A stretch of DNA of 64,000 nucleotides from Pseudomonadales bacterium (lineage in GTDB: Bacteria; Pseudomonadota; Gammaproteobacteria; Pseudomonadales; Azotimanducaceae), in NCBI GenBank assembly GCA_041395945.1, contig JAWKZN010000002.1, positions 868,001 through 932,000 on the forward strand. The letters are read 5' to 3'. A model generated the notes under the pieces. It was not told where the DNA came from and searched no databases. It saw nothing but the letters and a program-made list of their open reading frames with translations. This document shows, one piece after another, positions 50,486 to 58,521 of the stretch (position 1 is its first letter; every line of letters starts with the position of its first letter). The position numbers and the translations under genes are program-made.

Positions 50486-51877
50486 TCACACACGGCGGTT
50501 GCCGGGTTCCCGCACCCAGCGCTCGAACAGACCCCGGCATACCCAGATCACCAGGGTTGCGGTCAGAACCAGCATCAGCCAGCGCATGCTGCCGGCCAGC
50601 AGGGCCCGGTCCCATTCCGGCCAGATGAAGCTGTAAGAGCTGAGCGTGGTCCAGCGTTCGGTAAACCAGTGCCAGCCGCTGTGGGCCACGACGGCGGACA
50701 GCACGATGACCAGTACCCGCCCGGGCAGCAGACGGCGGCAGATCAGAAGCAGCGGGACCAGAATCGCCAGCACCAGCAGCTGACCCGCCTCCACGCCGAG
50801 ATTGAATGCCAGCAGCGAGACGCTCAGATGATCCCCGGCAAAGGCCAGCATCTCACTCAGCGCGAAGGAGAAGCCGAAGCCATGGACCAGGCCGAACACG
50901 AAGGCGATCAGCCAGCGACCGTGGGATCTGAGTTCGAACAGATTGCTCAATGCCATCAGCACGATGGAAAAGGCGATCAGAGACTCCACCAGAGCGGGGA
51001 ACCACAGCGCAGTCGGAACCAGTCCCAGCATCGATGCCCCGAGTGTCAGAGAGTGTGCCAGGGTAAAGGCGGTCACCACGGCAACGAGCGCCCGCCAGCG
51101 CAACAGTGGAATCACCAGGGCGAAAACGAAGAGCAGGTGATCAACACCCTCCAGCACATGCTCAAAGCCTGAAGTCAGGAAGCGACTGAAGACGTCAGAC
51201 CAGCCGGGCTCCAGGCTGATGCGACCCGGATCTCCGACGAAGGAAAGCCCCCGACTGGTAGCGCCGACACCGACTTCGTCTCGAGAATCAGTTTCGACCG
51301 GATCCCGGATCAGACGCACCTGCACCAGGGTCCGCAACCCCAGCCTCGCCAGGGTCGGTTCCAGTTCGAATTCCGCATCCGCCGATTCGATTACGTAACT
51401 GAGCTCCACATCGAGCAGCGCCTGGGCCCAGGGCAGATCGACGCCCGGATCGAGCCGTTCGCTGCGAACTGCAGTGAGCGCTGTCGCATAGTCATCGAAA
51501 GCGGAATCCGAGGGTAAGGCGACCCGAACCGCAGCGATGCGAGGTACATCGAGCAGACGCCCGGATTCGTAGAACTTCAGATCGTCCAGCAGCCACAGAC
51601 GGACTGCGTCGATGAGCTGGGGCTCCAGCGCGGGCAGATCCAGATAGCCAGGTCCGCGTCGGGCAAACTCGAAATCGCGCATCGCCTCGAGGGGTACCCG
51701 CATCAGCACGGTCAATGTCTGAGCCTCCGGCTTCAGATACATCCGGATCTGTACATCTGCCGGAATTTCGTGGGCCCAGAGTGGCCACGACAACAGGCTC
51801 AGCAGGAATAAAACACCACGGGTCACTGGACGACTCAACTGCGCTCTCAAGAAGCCAGCGAGTATACTAGCCGTCAC
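50486..51877 (-). CDS. HupE/UreJ-like membrane protein with periplasmic domain
   Basis: About 463 residues. The first ~230 form a secreted-looking beta-rich domain after a hydrophobic signal (VLFLLSLLSWPLWA ending before HEIPADVQ). The last ~220 contain 6-7 membrane helices with GFEHVLEGVDHLLFVFAL, the HupE/UreJ_2 signature, whose His and Asp suggest a metal such as nickel, cobalt or copper. The start is uncertain: GTG 51877 is used, and GTG 51826 just before the signal is an option. It is divergent from the NHL propeller gene. No hydrogenase or urease genes are near, so the metal and role are open. Confidence 0.82.
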   Translation of the reverse strand: MTASILAGFLRAQLSRPVTRGVLFLLSLLSWPLWAHEIPADVQIRMYLKPEAQTLTVLMRVPLEAMRDFEFARRGPGYLDLPALEPQLIDAVRLWLLDDLKFYESGRLLDVPRIAAVRVALPSDSAFDDYATALTAVRSERLDPGVDLPWAQALLDVELSYVIESADAEFELEPTLARLGLRTLVQVRLIRDPVETDSRDEVGVGATSRGLSFVGDPGRISLEPGWSDVFSRFLTSGFEHVLEGVDHLLFVFALVIPLLRWRALVAVVTAFTLAHSLTLGASMLGLVPTALWFPALVESLIAFSIVLMALSNLFELRSHGRWLIAFVFGLVHGFGFSFALSEMLAFAGDHLSVSLLAFNLGVEAGQLLVLAILVPLLLICRRLLPGRVLVIVLSAVVAHSGWHWFTERWTTLSSYSFIWPEWDRALLAGSMRWLMLVLTATLVIWVCRGLFERWVREPGNRRV

Positions 51878-51970
51878 TCGACAGGCGCCTTCCCTCCGGG
51901 GCAGGCTCCTGCGATGCATGAAAACGTGCGAAAAACACAAAAAAGGGATAAACGAAGGAAGTCACCTGCA

Positions 51971-53149
51971 ATGACCAACATGCGCAATATTTTTATCGGC
52001 GGCAGTCTCCTTACCGCCATTCTGCTGCTCGGCTACGGTCAGTGGCTCATCGATCCGAGCGCCGATGCGGCCACCGAGAAGGCGCCTGCGTTCGAAGTAG
52101 ACCCCCTCTGGCCCAGACCTCTGCCCAATCACTGGGTGCTGGGCTCTGCCATCGGTGTCGGTGTAGACAGCCGCGATCATGTCTTCGTCATCCATCGTCG
52201 TGACTCCTTCAATCCCCGTACCGAAATAGGCGCGGCAACGGACCCGGTGACCGGCGAATGCTGTATCCCCGCGCCGAACATTCTCGAATTTGATCCGGCC
52301 GGAAATCTGGTGAACTCCTGGGGTGGCCGCAGCGATGAATACGAATGGCCGTCTTCCAACCATGGGCTCACCCTGGACGGCAAAGACAACGTCTGGATCG
52401 GCGGCAATGGCCAGGGCGACAGCCATATCCTGAAATTCACACGGGATGGCAAGTTCCTGATGCAGATCGGCAAGCCCGGTATGGAGGCCAACTCGAGCAG
52501 CACCGAGCATTTCGGTCGGGTTGCCAAGATCGCCTTCGACAATGCGGCAAATGAAGCCTATGTGGCGGACGGCTACGCAAATAAGCGTGTCGCCGTGCTC
52601 GATATGGACACCGGCGCGGTGAAGCGATTCTGGGGCGCATACGGCAACAAGCCCGACGATGCGGATCTCGGCCCCTACGATCCCGATGCCCCGCTGGTGA
52701 AACAGTTCCGCAATCCCGTGCATTGCGCAGAGCCCAGCAACGACGGTCTGGTCTATGTCTGCGACCGACCGAACGACCGCATCCAGGTCTTCAGGACCGA
52801 CGGCACCTTTGTGATGGAGAAGCAGGTTGCTCCCCGCACCCTGGGTGACGGCTCCACCTGGGATATTGCTTTCTCGAAAGACAAAGACCAGCGCTTCATC
52901 TACCTCGCCGACGGCAAGAACATGAAGGTCTATGTGCTGCTGCGGGAGAATCTCGAGATTCTCACCAGCTTCGGCGACGGCGGCCGTCAGCCCGGCCAGT
53001 TCTTCGCCGTGCACAGCATCGCTACCGATTCCAAGGGCAACATCTTCACCACCGAGACCTATGAAGGTAAGCGGGTGCAGAAGTTTGTCTATAAAGGCAT
53101 GAAGGCGGTGAAGAGCAAAGACCAGGGCGTGGTCTGGCCACGCAGCTAG
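51971..53149 (+). CDS. Secreted NHL-repeat beta-propeller protein
   Basis: A 392-residue protein with an N-terminal hydrophobic export segment (IFIGGSLLTAILLLGYG) followed by six-bladed propeller blades: HVFVIHRRDSFNPRT, GLTLDGKDNVWIGG, YVADGYANKRVAVLD, YVCDRPNDRIQVFR and GNIFTTETYEGKRVQKF. Many bacterial relatives are annotated as peptidyl-alpha-hydroxyglycine lyase-like or SMP-30-like, but no catalytic set can be named. Three cysteine-containing segments (ECCIPAPN, HCAEP, VYVCDRP) are present. The ATG at 51971 has AAGGAAG upstream. It stands alone on the plus strand, divergent from the HupE-like gene and convergent with a cyclophilin gene. Confidence 0.87.
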   Translation: MTNMRNIFIGGSLLTAILLLGYGQWLIDPSADAATEKAPAFEVDPLWPRPLPNHWVLGSAIGVGVDSRDHVFVIHRRDSFNPRTEIGAATDPVTGECCIPAPNILEFDPAGNLVNSWGGRSDEYEWPSSNHGLTLDGKDNVWIGGNGQGDSHILKFTRDGKFLMQIGKPGMEANSSSTEHFGRVAKIAFDNAANEAYVADGYANKRVAVLDMDTGAVKRFWGAYGNKPDDADLGPYDPDAPLVKQFRNPVHCAEPSNDGLVYVCDRPNDRIQVFRTDGTFVMEKQVAPRTLGDGSTWDIAFSKDKDQRFIYLADGKNMKVYVLLRENLEILTSFGDGGRQPGQFFAVHSIATDSKGNIFTTETYEGKRVQKFVYKGMKAVKSKDQGVVWPRS

Positions 53150-53169
53150 GCACCCTCTGTACTGCACAC

Positions 53170-53227
53170 TGACGGGTCGCTTCGTGCCCGTCACCAACCG
53201 CCAGTACAAGGCCCGCGACTGCGGGCC
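53170..53227. terminator. Two hairpins between convergent genes
   Basis: A 7-bp stem TGACGGG/CCCGTCA (53170-53176 with 53187-53193, 10-nt loop) and a perfect 7-bp stem GGCCCGC/GCGGGCC with a 4-nt loop (53210-53227). They lie in the 123-nt spacer between the plus-strand NHL gene and the minus-strand cyclophilin gene. No good T-tract follows, so termination is plausible but not certain. Confidence 0.4.
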
Positions 53228-53272
53228 GATCAGCAGAGCGGGTTACCCGGCCCGCCCGCCACGCTTGCTCCG

Positions 53273-53923
53273 CTACTCGACCCGCCCGACCTGCTCGATG
53301 ACCACCGGCTCAGTCAGCATCTGCCCGTCGATGGTCCTCAGATAGTCGGGCGCCGCACCCTGGGTCCTGCCGGCCTGGATAGCCCGCACCACCTCCATCC
53401 CCGCCGTGACCTGGCCGAATACGGCGAAGCCCTGTCCGTCCGGATTGCGGGCGCCGCCGAAGTCGAGTTCAGGCTGCGGCCCGATGCAGATGAAAAACTC
53501 CGAAGTCGCACTGCCCGGCGCCAGCCGCGCCATGGACAGCGCGCCATCCACGTGGCTGAGACCCGACTCCCGGGTGGTCTCGTGGACCAGCGGTGGAAAC
53601 GGCGGGTGCGTGTCGGGGTCGTAGGTGGCCGGTCCGCGCCCACCCTGGATCACCTCGATCCTGACCGGGCTGGCGGGCTGGTTGTCGAGCCGCACAACCC
53701 GGTAAAAACTGGCATTGTTGTAGAGACCGGCGTCGACGTAGGCCAGGAAATTAGCCACCGTGCGTGGCGCCCGTTCCGGGTAGAGGTCGGCTTCGATCAC
53801 CCCCAGTGTGGTTGTCAGCCTGACTTTTTCCACTACTTCTGCGGCTGCCTCCGCCGTCGCTGACGGAGCAAACCCTGCATTTGTTGAGATCAGGAACACA
53901 AAGACCAGCACGACACGCCGCAT
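53273..53923 (-). CDS. Secreted cyclophilin-type peptidylprolyl isomerase
   Basis: A 216-residue PPIase with a signal peptide (VVLVFVFLISTNAGFAPSA). The cyclophilin core starts at VRLTTTLGVIEADLYPERAP, with VANFLAYVDAGLYNNASFYR (Arg of the active site), DGALSMARLAPGSATSEFFI and GFAVFGQVTAGMEVVRAI. It should catalyse proline isomerisation of proteins in the periplasm. Its ATG is one base after the stop of the upstream peroxiredoxin-like gene (53925), so the two are co-transcribed and probably co-translated. The combination of redox and folding proteins suggests a shared envelope or stress role; this is inference. Confidence 0.92.
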   Translation of the reverse strand: MRRVVLVFVFLISTNAGFAPSATAEAAAEVVEKVRLTTTLGVIEADLYPERAPRTVANFLAYVDAGLYNNASFYRVVRLDNQPASPVRIEVIQGGRGPATYDPDTHPPFPPLVHETTRESGLSHVDGALSMARLAPGSATSEFFICIGPQPELDFGGARNPDGQGFAVFGQVTAGMEVVRAIQAGRTQGAAPDYLRTIDGQMLTEPVVIEQVGRVE

Positions 53924-53924
53924 A

Positions 53925-54401
53925 TCAACTCTTACTCCGTGCGGCGAGCAGCTTTGCCAGTGTCAGCGTCTCTCCCGGATCCATCCGTCCCACCGGTGAA
54001 CTCGAGTAGTTCGATGACAGCACCCGACCTTTCCGGGTCAGCAGGAACTCCGCCGGCTGGATGTGGCCGCGTCGCTCTTCCCACCAGGCGCCGATGGTAT
54101 CCGCGTCACTGCGCGTCATGCCCCATGCGACGGGGAAGGAAAGCGCCCGGGACACCTCCAGCGTCTGCTCTTCACTGTCCACGGTCCCTGCAACAATCGA
54201 CACCCCGATGGCCCTGAATTGCTCGAGGCGTTGTTCGTAGCCGACTAACAGTCGGCGGCAGAATGGTCACCAGTGGCCGCGATAGAAAAGAACGATGGCG
54301 TAGGGCGTTTCAATCGCCTCGGGAAGCCGCATTGACCCACCGCCTGCGAGCTTGAGCTCGAGGGTGGGAAAAACAGCCATCAGATTGAGTTTGTCCGCCA
54401 T
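53925..54401 (-). CDS. Candidate selenoprotein, peroxiredoxin-like (UxxC)
   Basis: A 158-residue AhpC/TSA-type thioredoxin-fold protein if the in-frame TGA at 54269-54267 is read as selenocysteine (residue 45). The frame is open on both sides, and the TGA replaces the first Cys of the motif seen as FYRGHW-U-PFCRR, where relatives have CPFC; Cys48 is kept. Upstream residues (MADKLNLMAVFPTLELKLAG) and downstream ones (FRAIGVSIVAGTVDSEEQT and EFLLTRKGRVLSSNYSSSP) fit the fold. A hairpin at 54240-54256 fits a bacterial SECIS element. ATG 54401 has a GGTGGGGG upstream. The cyclophilin gene starts 1 nt after its stop. If the cell lacks Sec machinery, it would be a Cys-to-stop pseudogene. Confidence 0.78.
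54240..54256 (-). promoter_or_regulatory. Putative bacterial SECIS hairpin
   Basis: On the minus strand a perfect 7-bp stem (GCCGACT with AGTCGGC) closes a GTT loop. It begins 10 nt after the TGA at 54267, so the apical loop starts after 17 nt and its first base is G. This agrees with published bacterial SECIS rules as I recall them (loop 16-37 nt from UGA, G among the first two loop bases). It lies inside the coding region. Confidence 0.7.
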
Positions 54402-54455
54402 CAATACAACCCCCACCCTCTGGAAGGGGTCGAGTGTAGCGCGATCAGCGATCGA

Positions 54456-55094
54456 TCAGTGAGTGACCGACCGCCCCGAGTCTTTCCAGAGCCGAATTGC
54501 GTTGACGATCTCCGGGTGATCGATCCCGCCGCAGAACTTCAGCAGCGTTTCCACATCCGATTCGCCAAAGCCAGGTGCGTGCTCCTGGAGATAGCTGAAC
54601 AGGCCGCGCAGATAAGGTCCGGCCACGTATTCCGCCTTGCGGTCCGAATCGGGCCAGGTGCGCTTGAGCACCCACTCGGATTTACCCCTGGCTGGCGGCT
54701 CTTTCAGAAACAGCACCACTTCGCCCAGTTGCCCCAGCTCGAACCAGACTTTGGACCGCCGGGCACCGGTTTCTGCAAAGGTGGCGTCACCGTCGAGGCC
54801 CGCAATCCAATCCCGGGTCCGATCCGCGACTGCCTCGCGCGCCGGGGCAGCCTGAGTCGGCGTTTCCACAAGAGATTCGATTTCCTCAGCCAGAGTGCCG
54901 TAGCCGCGCGCCCGCAGGGCAGCCAGCAGGTAGGGCGCTCCACCCAGACTGTCGGCCAGCCGGCGCTTGCACAGGTTGTGATTGTCTATGGTGCCGCCGG
55001 GCCCACCCTGCTGACGCCAGACGATCCGGCAGCGCCAGCCGTCGGTATAAAAGGTGGCCTGAGTTTTCGGCCAGTTCAGATCAAAGGTATCCAC
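54456..55094 (-). CDS. Hypothetical protein upstream of selenoprotein gene
   Basis: About 212 residues, no family recognised. It has no signal peptide or membrane helix and looks soluble. The N-terminal half has NWPKTQATFYTDGWRCRIVW and DNHNLCKRRLADSLGG; the C-terminal half has SKVWFELGQLGEVVLFLKE and LLKFCGGIDHPEIVNAIRLW. A GTG at 55094 is chosen over the ATG at 55109 because GGAGGAA then has the right 6-nt spacing. It lies 54 nt upstream of the candidate selenoprotein on the same strand and so probably starts a three-gene operon with it and the cyclophilin. Function unknown. Confidence 0.7.
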   Translation of the reverse strand: MDTFDLNWPKTQATFYTDGWRCRIVWRQQGGPGGTIDNHNLCKRRLADSLGGAPYLLAALRARGYGTLAEEIESLVETPTQAAPAREAVADRTRDWIAGLDGDATFAETGARRSKVWFELGQLGEVVLFLKEPPARGKSEWVLKRTWPDSDRKAEYVAGPYLRGLFSYLQEHAPGFGESDVETLLKFCGGIDHPEIVNAIRLWKDSGRSVTH

Positions 55095-55270
55095 ATGCGT
55101 TTCCTCCATCGACGCCAGCCCACAGTAAAGCCACGCAGCAGGCGTGTTTCCGCGTTACGTTTCACAGTCTTCCCGGGATTCCGGGACCCCGTCCGGGCGC
55201 ACAATCACCCGGCCAGAGCCACGATTTCCCTACAAATGCCATTGCATCCACCCCCAAGATCACGGATTCT

Positions 55271-55286
55271 TGTGATGCGCATCACA
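55271..55286. promoter_or_regulatory. Perfect CRP-type palindrome
   Basis: TGTGA-TGCGCA-TCACA, a completely symmetrical 16-mer matching the core CRP consensus, 221 nt upstream of the TonB receptor ATG. It could serve the receptor or the divergent minus-strand gene at 55094. This and the box at 15434 are the only two such matches I found. Confidence 0.7.
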
Positions 55287-55428
55287 GGAGATGGTGCCCA
55301 TAGAGCCGCATCGGCCGCAGTGGGCGCTAAGTGGCGCAGTTCTATTCGAGCCAGCTACTTGAGGGAGATTCAGCCGGCTATCCAGGCCGCATGCACCTGC
55401 TGCAGAGCGGAAACGGACGAAATGAACG

Positions 55429-55451
55429 GATCCGAACCCGGTGTTCGGATC
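55429..55451. repeat. 9-bp inverted repeat in receptor leader
   Basis: GATCCGAAC and GTTCGGATC around a CCGGT loop, 56 nt upstream of the receptor ATG and after the CRP-type box. It would form a stable hairpin in the leader RNA or serve as an operator. No T-tract follows, so it is not a classical terminator. Confidence 0.5.
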
Positions 55452-55507
55452 GAAAAGAGAGCGGGGTTGAGGGACCTCGCAGGTTCTATAACAGGAGGGG
55501 TTCCATT

Positions 55508-58327
55508 ATGGCGTCTAGCTTTCGCTATCTGATGTCTGTGACTGCTGCTGCAGCTACAGCCATCGGCCTGCCCGTTGCGACCTTCGCGGCAGAAGATTCA
55601 GGCCGACGTATCGAGGAAATCGTGGTGACTGCCGAGAAGCGGCAGTCCACAGTTTCCGATACATCCATTTCCATCACCGCTTTTGGCGAAACCATGATCG
55701 AGGACATGGGTATCCAGGGTGCGGATGAAATGGTCAACTTCATGCCTGCCACCACTCGGGATGCCTATGACATCAGGATCCGGGGCGTCGGCCGCAACTT
55801 CCGCGCACTGGGCGGTGACCCGGGTGTTGCCACCTACTACAACGGTGTGTATTCCGAAGACTTCGGTATCGCATCCTCCGAAAGCGCCCTTTACGACATC
55901 GCGCGGATCGAAGCCCTGCGCGGCCCCTAGGGCACCCTGTACGGCCGCAACTCCATCGGTGGCGCACTCAACTACATCACTAACAAACCGACCTACGAAA
56001 CCGAAGGTGAAATCCGCGGCATGTTCGGCAACCTGGATACCCGGGAGTTCTACGGTATGCTGTCCGGTCCGCTTATAGCAGACCGGCTCGCCTATCGCCT
56101 GACCGCTGTGCGACGGGATCGGGACGGCGCCCAGGAAGGCATCGACGGATCCGAAGATGTGAACTCGGTCGGCGACCAGAACATCGCCCTGGCACTGAAC
56201 TGGCAGATCGCGGACGACTGGGAAGCCAACGTGCGCTGGAATGACCGACGGTCAGATCGCATCATCAACAGTTCGGTACTTGTGACGGAAGGTCCGATTA
56301 CTGCCCAGGGTCCCCAGACCCGAGGTGTCCGCTCTACAGACGTGTACGCACTGGGTATCGTCCCGGTGCCAGGTGCGCTGTTCGGTGGCGCAGTGCCTTA
56401 CACGGGCACCAGAATGGATTTCCTGAACCCTGCAGGTGGTATTACCCAGGGAATCTACGCCAGACCCGGCGTTGACCCCTCCTCTTTGAGCCGTCCGAAT
56501 GCCGCCTACGGTACCAACCCCGACGTTTTCGATTCGAACATTAAAGACCTGCACGGCTACGCCCTGACCGACAACCGCAACGATGAGGTATTCGATCAGC
56601 AGGGTGTACAGGCAGATCTGTCCTGGGACATCAATGAGACCACCCAGATCAAGTGGATCGGTGGCTGGCAGGATTTCGACTACACCTTCTTCATCGACAG
56701 CGACGATTCCACCAGCAGCCTCACCAGCTACCATCAGCTGGTGAAGGAATCCGTTGAGACCTTCTCCAACGAGATTCAGCTGCTCTGGCAGATCGGCGAC
56801 AACCTGCAACTGACCAGCGGTGTCTACCAGTTCCAGTCCAATCGGCGTCAGCAGTACTCGGTGAACGACGACAACAACCAGGGTCGCTGGACCAATCCGG
56901 TCAACTACGGCAGCCTCGCCGCCTTCATTCCCGCACCCCCAGTGTCCCTGCACACGGCAGCACCCGGCACCTCGACCTTCGGTCGCGCCGGTGGCGACCC
57001 GCTTGGTCTGCTGTATGGCATCGACAACAAGGTCACAACAGATGCCTATGCCGCCTACACACAGGGTGTCTATACCTTTAATGACAACTGGTCTATCACC
57101 CTTGGTATCCGCTGGGCAGAGGATGAGAAGACGGCGGCCGAGCAGCGTGGTGGCTATACAGAAAGCGCAGCCTTCATGCCCTCGATCTCTGCATTTGCCG
57201 CGGAACCGACCTGCGCCTTCCTGTATGGTGGTACCTGCGCATCGGTCGGTCTGACTCCGCTGGCAATGATGAACATCCTGATGGGCAACGCCTCCTTTAC
57301 GCCGACCCTGAACCCGAACATGCCCATCACCCCGACCTGTGCGCTGGACGATCCGAACTGCACCCGCCCCCTGCGCCTGCAGGCCTTCCCGATCTCCTGG
57401 TCTGACGCCAGTGAGCCGAGCAAGAAGAAGTGGGACAAAGTGACCTATCGGGTGAACGTGGACTGGACACCAAACGACGACACTCTCGTCTACTTCGGTG
57501 TGACCACGGGTTATCGCTCCGGTGGTTATTCCCTGGGCCTGCTGGGCACCCAGACTCAGTTCTTCGACGCCAATGGCAATCCGGTCACCGGTCGCACTGG
57601 TCCTTCGGCCACCTACGACGAAGAAGAAGTGATGTCTTACGAATTGGGCTACAAAGGCTCGCTGTTCGACGGAAGGCTGCAGGTGTTCTCCGCCATCTAC
57701 TACTACGACTACGAGGGCTATCAGGACGAGGTGGAAGAGTTTCAGCCCCAGACAGGCGGCGGTCGCAACGTAGTCATTAACGTGGATGACGCCTACAACA
57801 TGGGCTTCGAGATCGAAGGGGTGTGGCTGGCCACCGACAACTGGACCATCGGCGGCAACTACTCCTATACCCGAACCGAGTACGATTCCGACCTTTTCGT
57901 AATCGAAGACGATGACCCGGCCTACCCCAACACGCTGCTCGTGCCCAAGGTTGTGAACCTCAAAGGCAATGACCTCAAACGCATCCCGCGCAACAAGGCC
58001 ACCCTGTACTCCTGGTACGACATAAACACCTCCATCGGTGTCTTCACGCTTGGTGGCTCTGCTTCCTACACGGGAGAGTTCTGGGATTCCGGTATCAAGC
58101 GGGATCTGGACAAGGTGCCCGACCGCGTGCGCTTTGACCTCTACGCCTCATTCCGCGACAACGCCGACAACTGGAACGTGCGAGCCTTCGTGGACGACGT
58201 GACAGAAGAAGGTGCTGCGCGTGGTATCGGTACACCGACCTCCGGCGGCAACTGGCGGCAGACGGCTACCTACCTGTACCCCCGGTTCTACGGAATCGAT
58301 GTGACCTACAAGTTCGGCGGGAACTGA
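55508..58327 (+). pseudogene. TonB-dependent receptor with amber stop
   Basis: An outer-membrane receptor of about 939 codons, intact except for a TAG at 55928-55930 (codon 141). The TAG falls on the Gln of the highly conserved plug motif, read here as EALRGP-stop-GTLYGRNSIGGALNY; CAG to TAG is one transition. The signal peptide, TonB box (EEIVVTAEKR), plug, barrel and last strand (FYGIDVTYKFGG) are all present in one frame. The ATG at 55508 follows a GGAGGGG. It is either a recent nonsense mutation, a sequencing error, or readable by an amber suppressor. A CRP-type box upstream and a terminator downstream define it as a single-gene unit. Confidence 0.88.
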
Positions 58328-58350
58328 TCGAGCTGATCAGGCAGATCAAA

Positions 58351-58377
58351 GCGGGGCCGATTGGCCCCGCTTTTTTT
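58351..58377 (+). terminator. Rho-independent terminator
   Basis: A perfect 8-bp GC stem (GCGGGGCC/GGCCCCGC) with a GATT loop and seven Ts immediately after, 24 nt past the receptor stop codon. A textbook intrinsic terminator for the plus strand. Confidence 0.95.
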
Positions 58378-58521
58378 CTGGGCTGCCGCTCCATGGGCTC
58401 TCCAGGGAGGTTTCTTTTCGCCGCCCCACCTCCATCTTCTCACTGATAACTGATCGCTCCATACCTGACGAGAGCACGAGCAGTGCATTGCGCTAAACTG
58501 TGGCCATCACAGGGGAGCCTC

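Larger units (their letters stand above)
55110..55507. other. Regulatory spacer between divergent genes
   Basis: About 400 nt without a supported gene. It holds a perfect CRP-type palindrome (55271-55286) and a 9-bp hairpin (55429-55451), both nearer to the TonB receptor on the plus strand. The minus-strand promoter of the selenoprotein operon must also be here; no clear boxes are seen. Confidence 0.6.

Noticed and set aside
51962..53209. 415-codon minus-strand frame
   Set aside because: Antisense to the NHL propeller protein, which has export signal and clear blades.
53925..54203. Short 92-aa gene starting at GTG 54203
   Set aside because: It would begin after the active site of the peroxiredoxin fold; the frame continues upstream through the TGA to ATG 54401 with its own ribosome binding site.
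55928..55930. TAG in the receptor as a pyrrolysine codon
   Set aside because: The position is a nearly invariant Gln in RGPQGT and one transition explains it; no reason for a special amino acid.
58498..58512. CTGTG-GCCAT-CACAG before the M20 gene as a CRP site
   Set aside because: The spacing and arms do not match TGTGA-N6-TCACA, and it touches the ribosome binding region.
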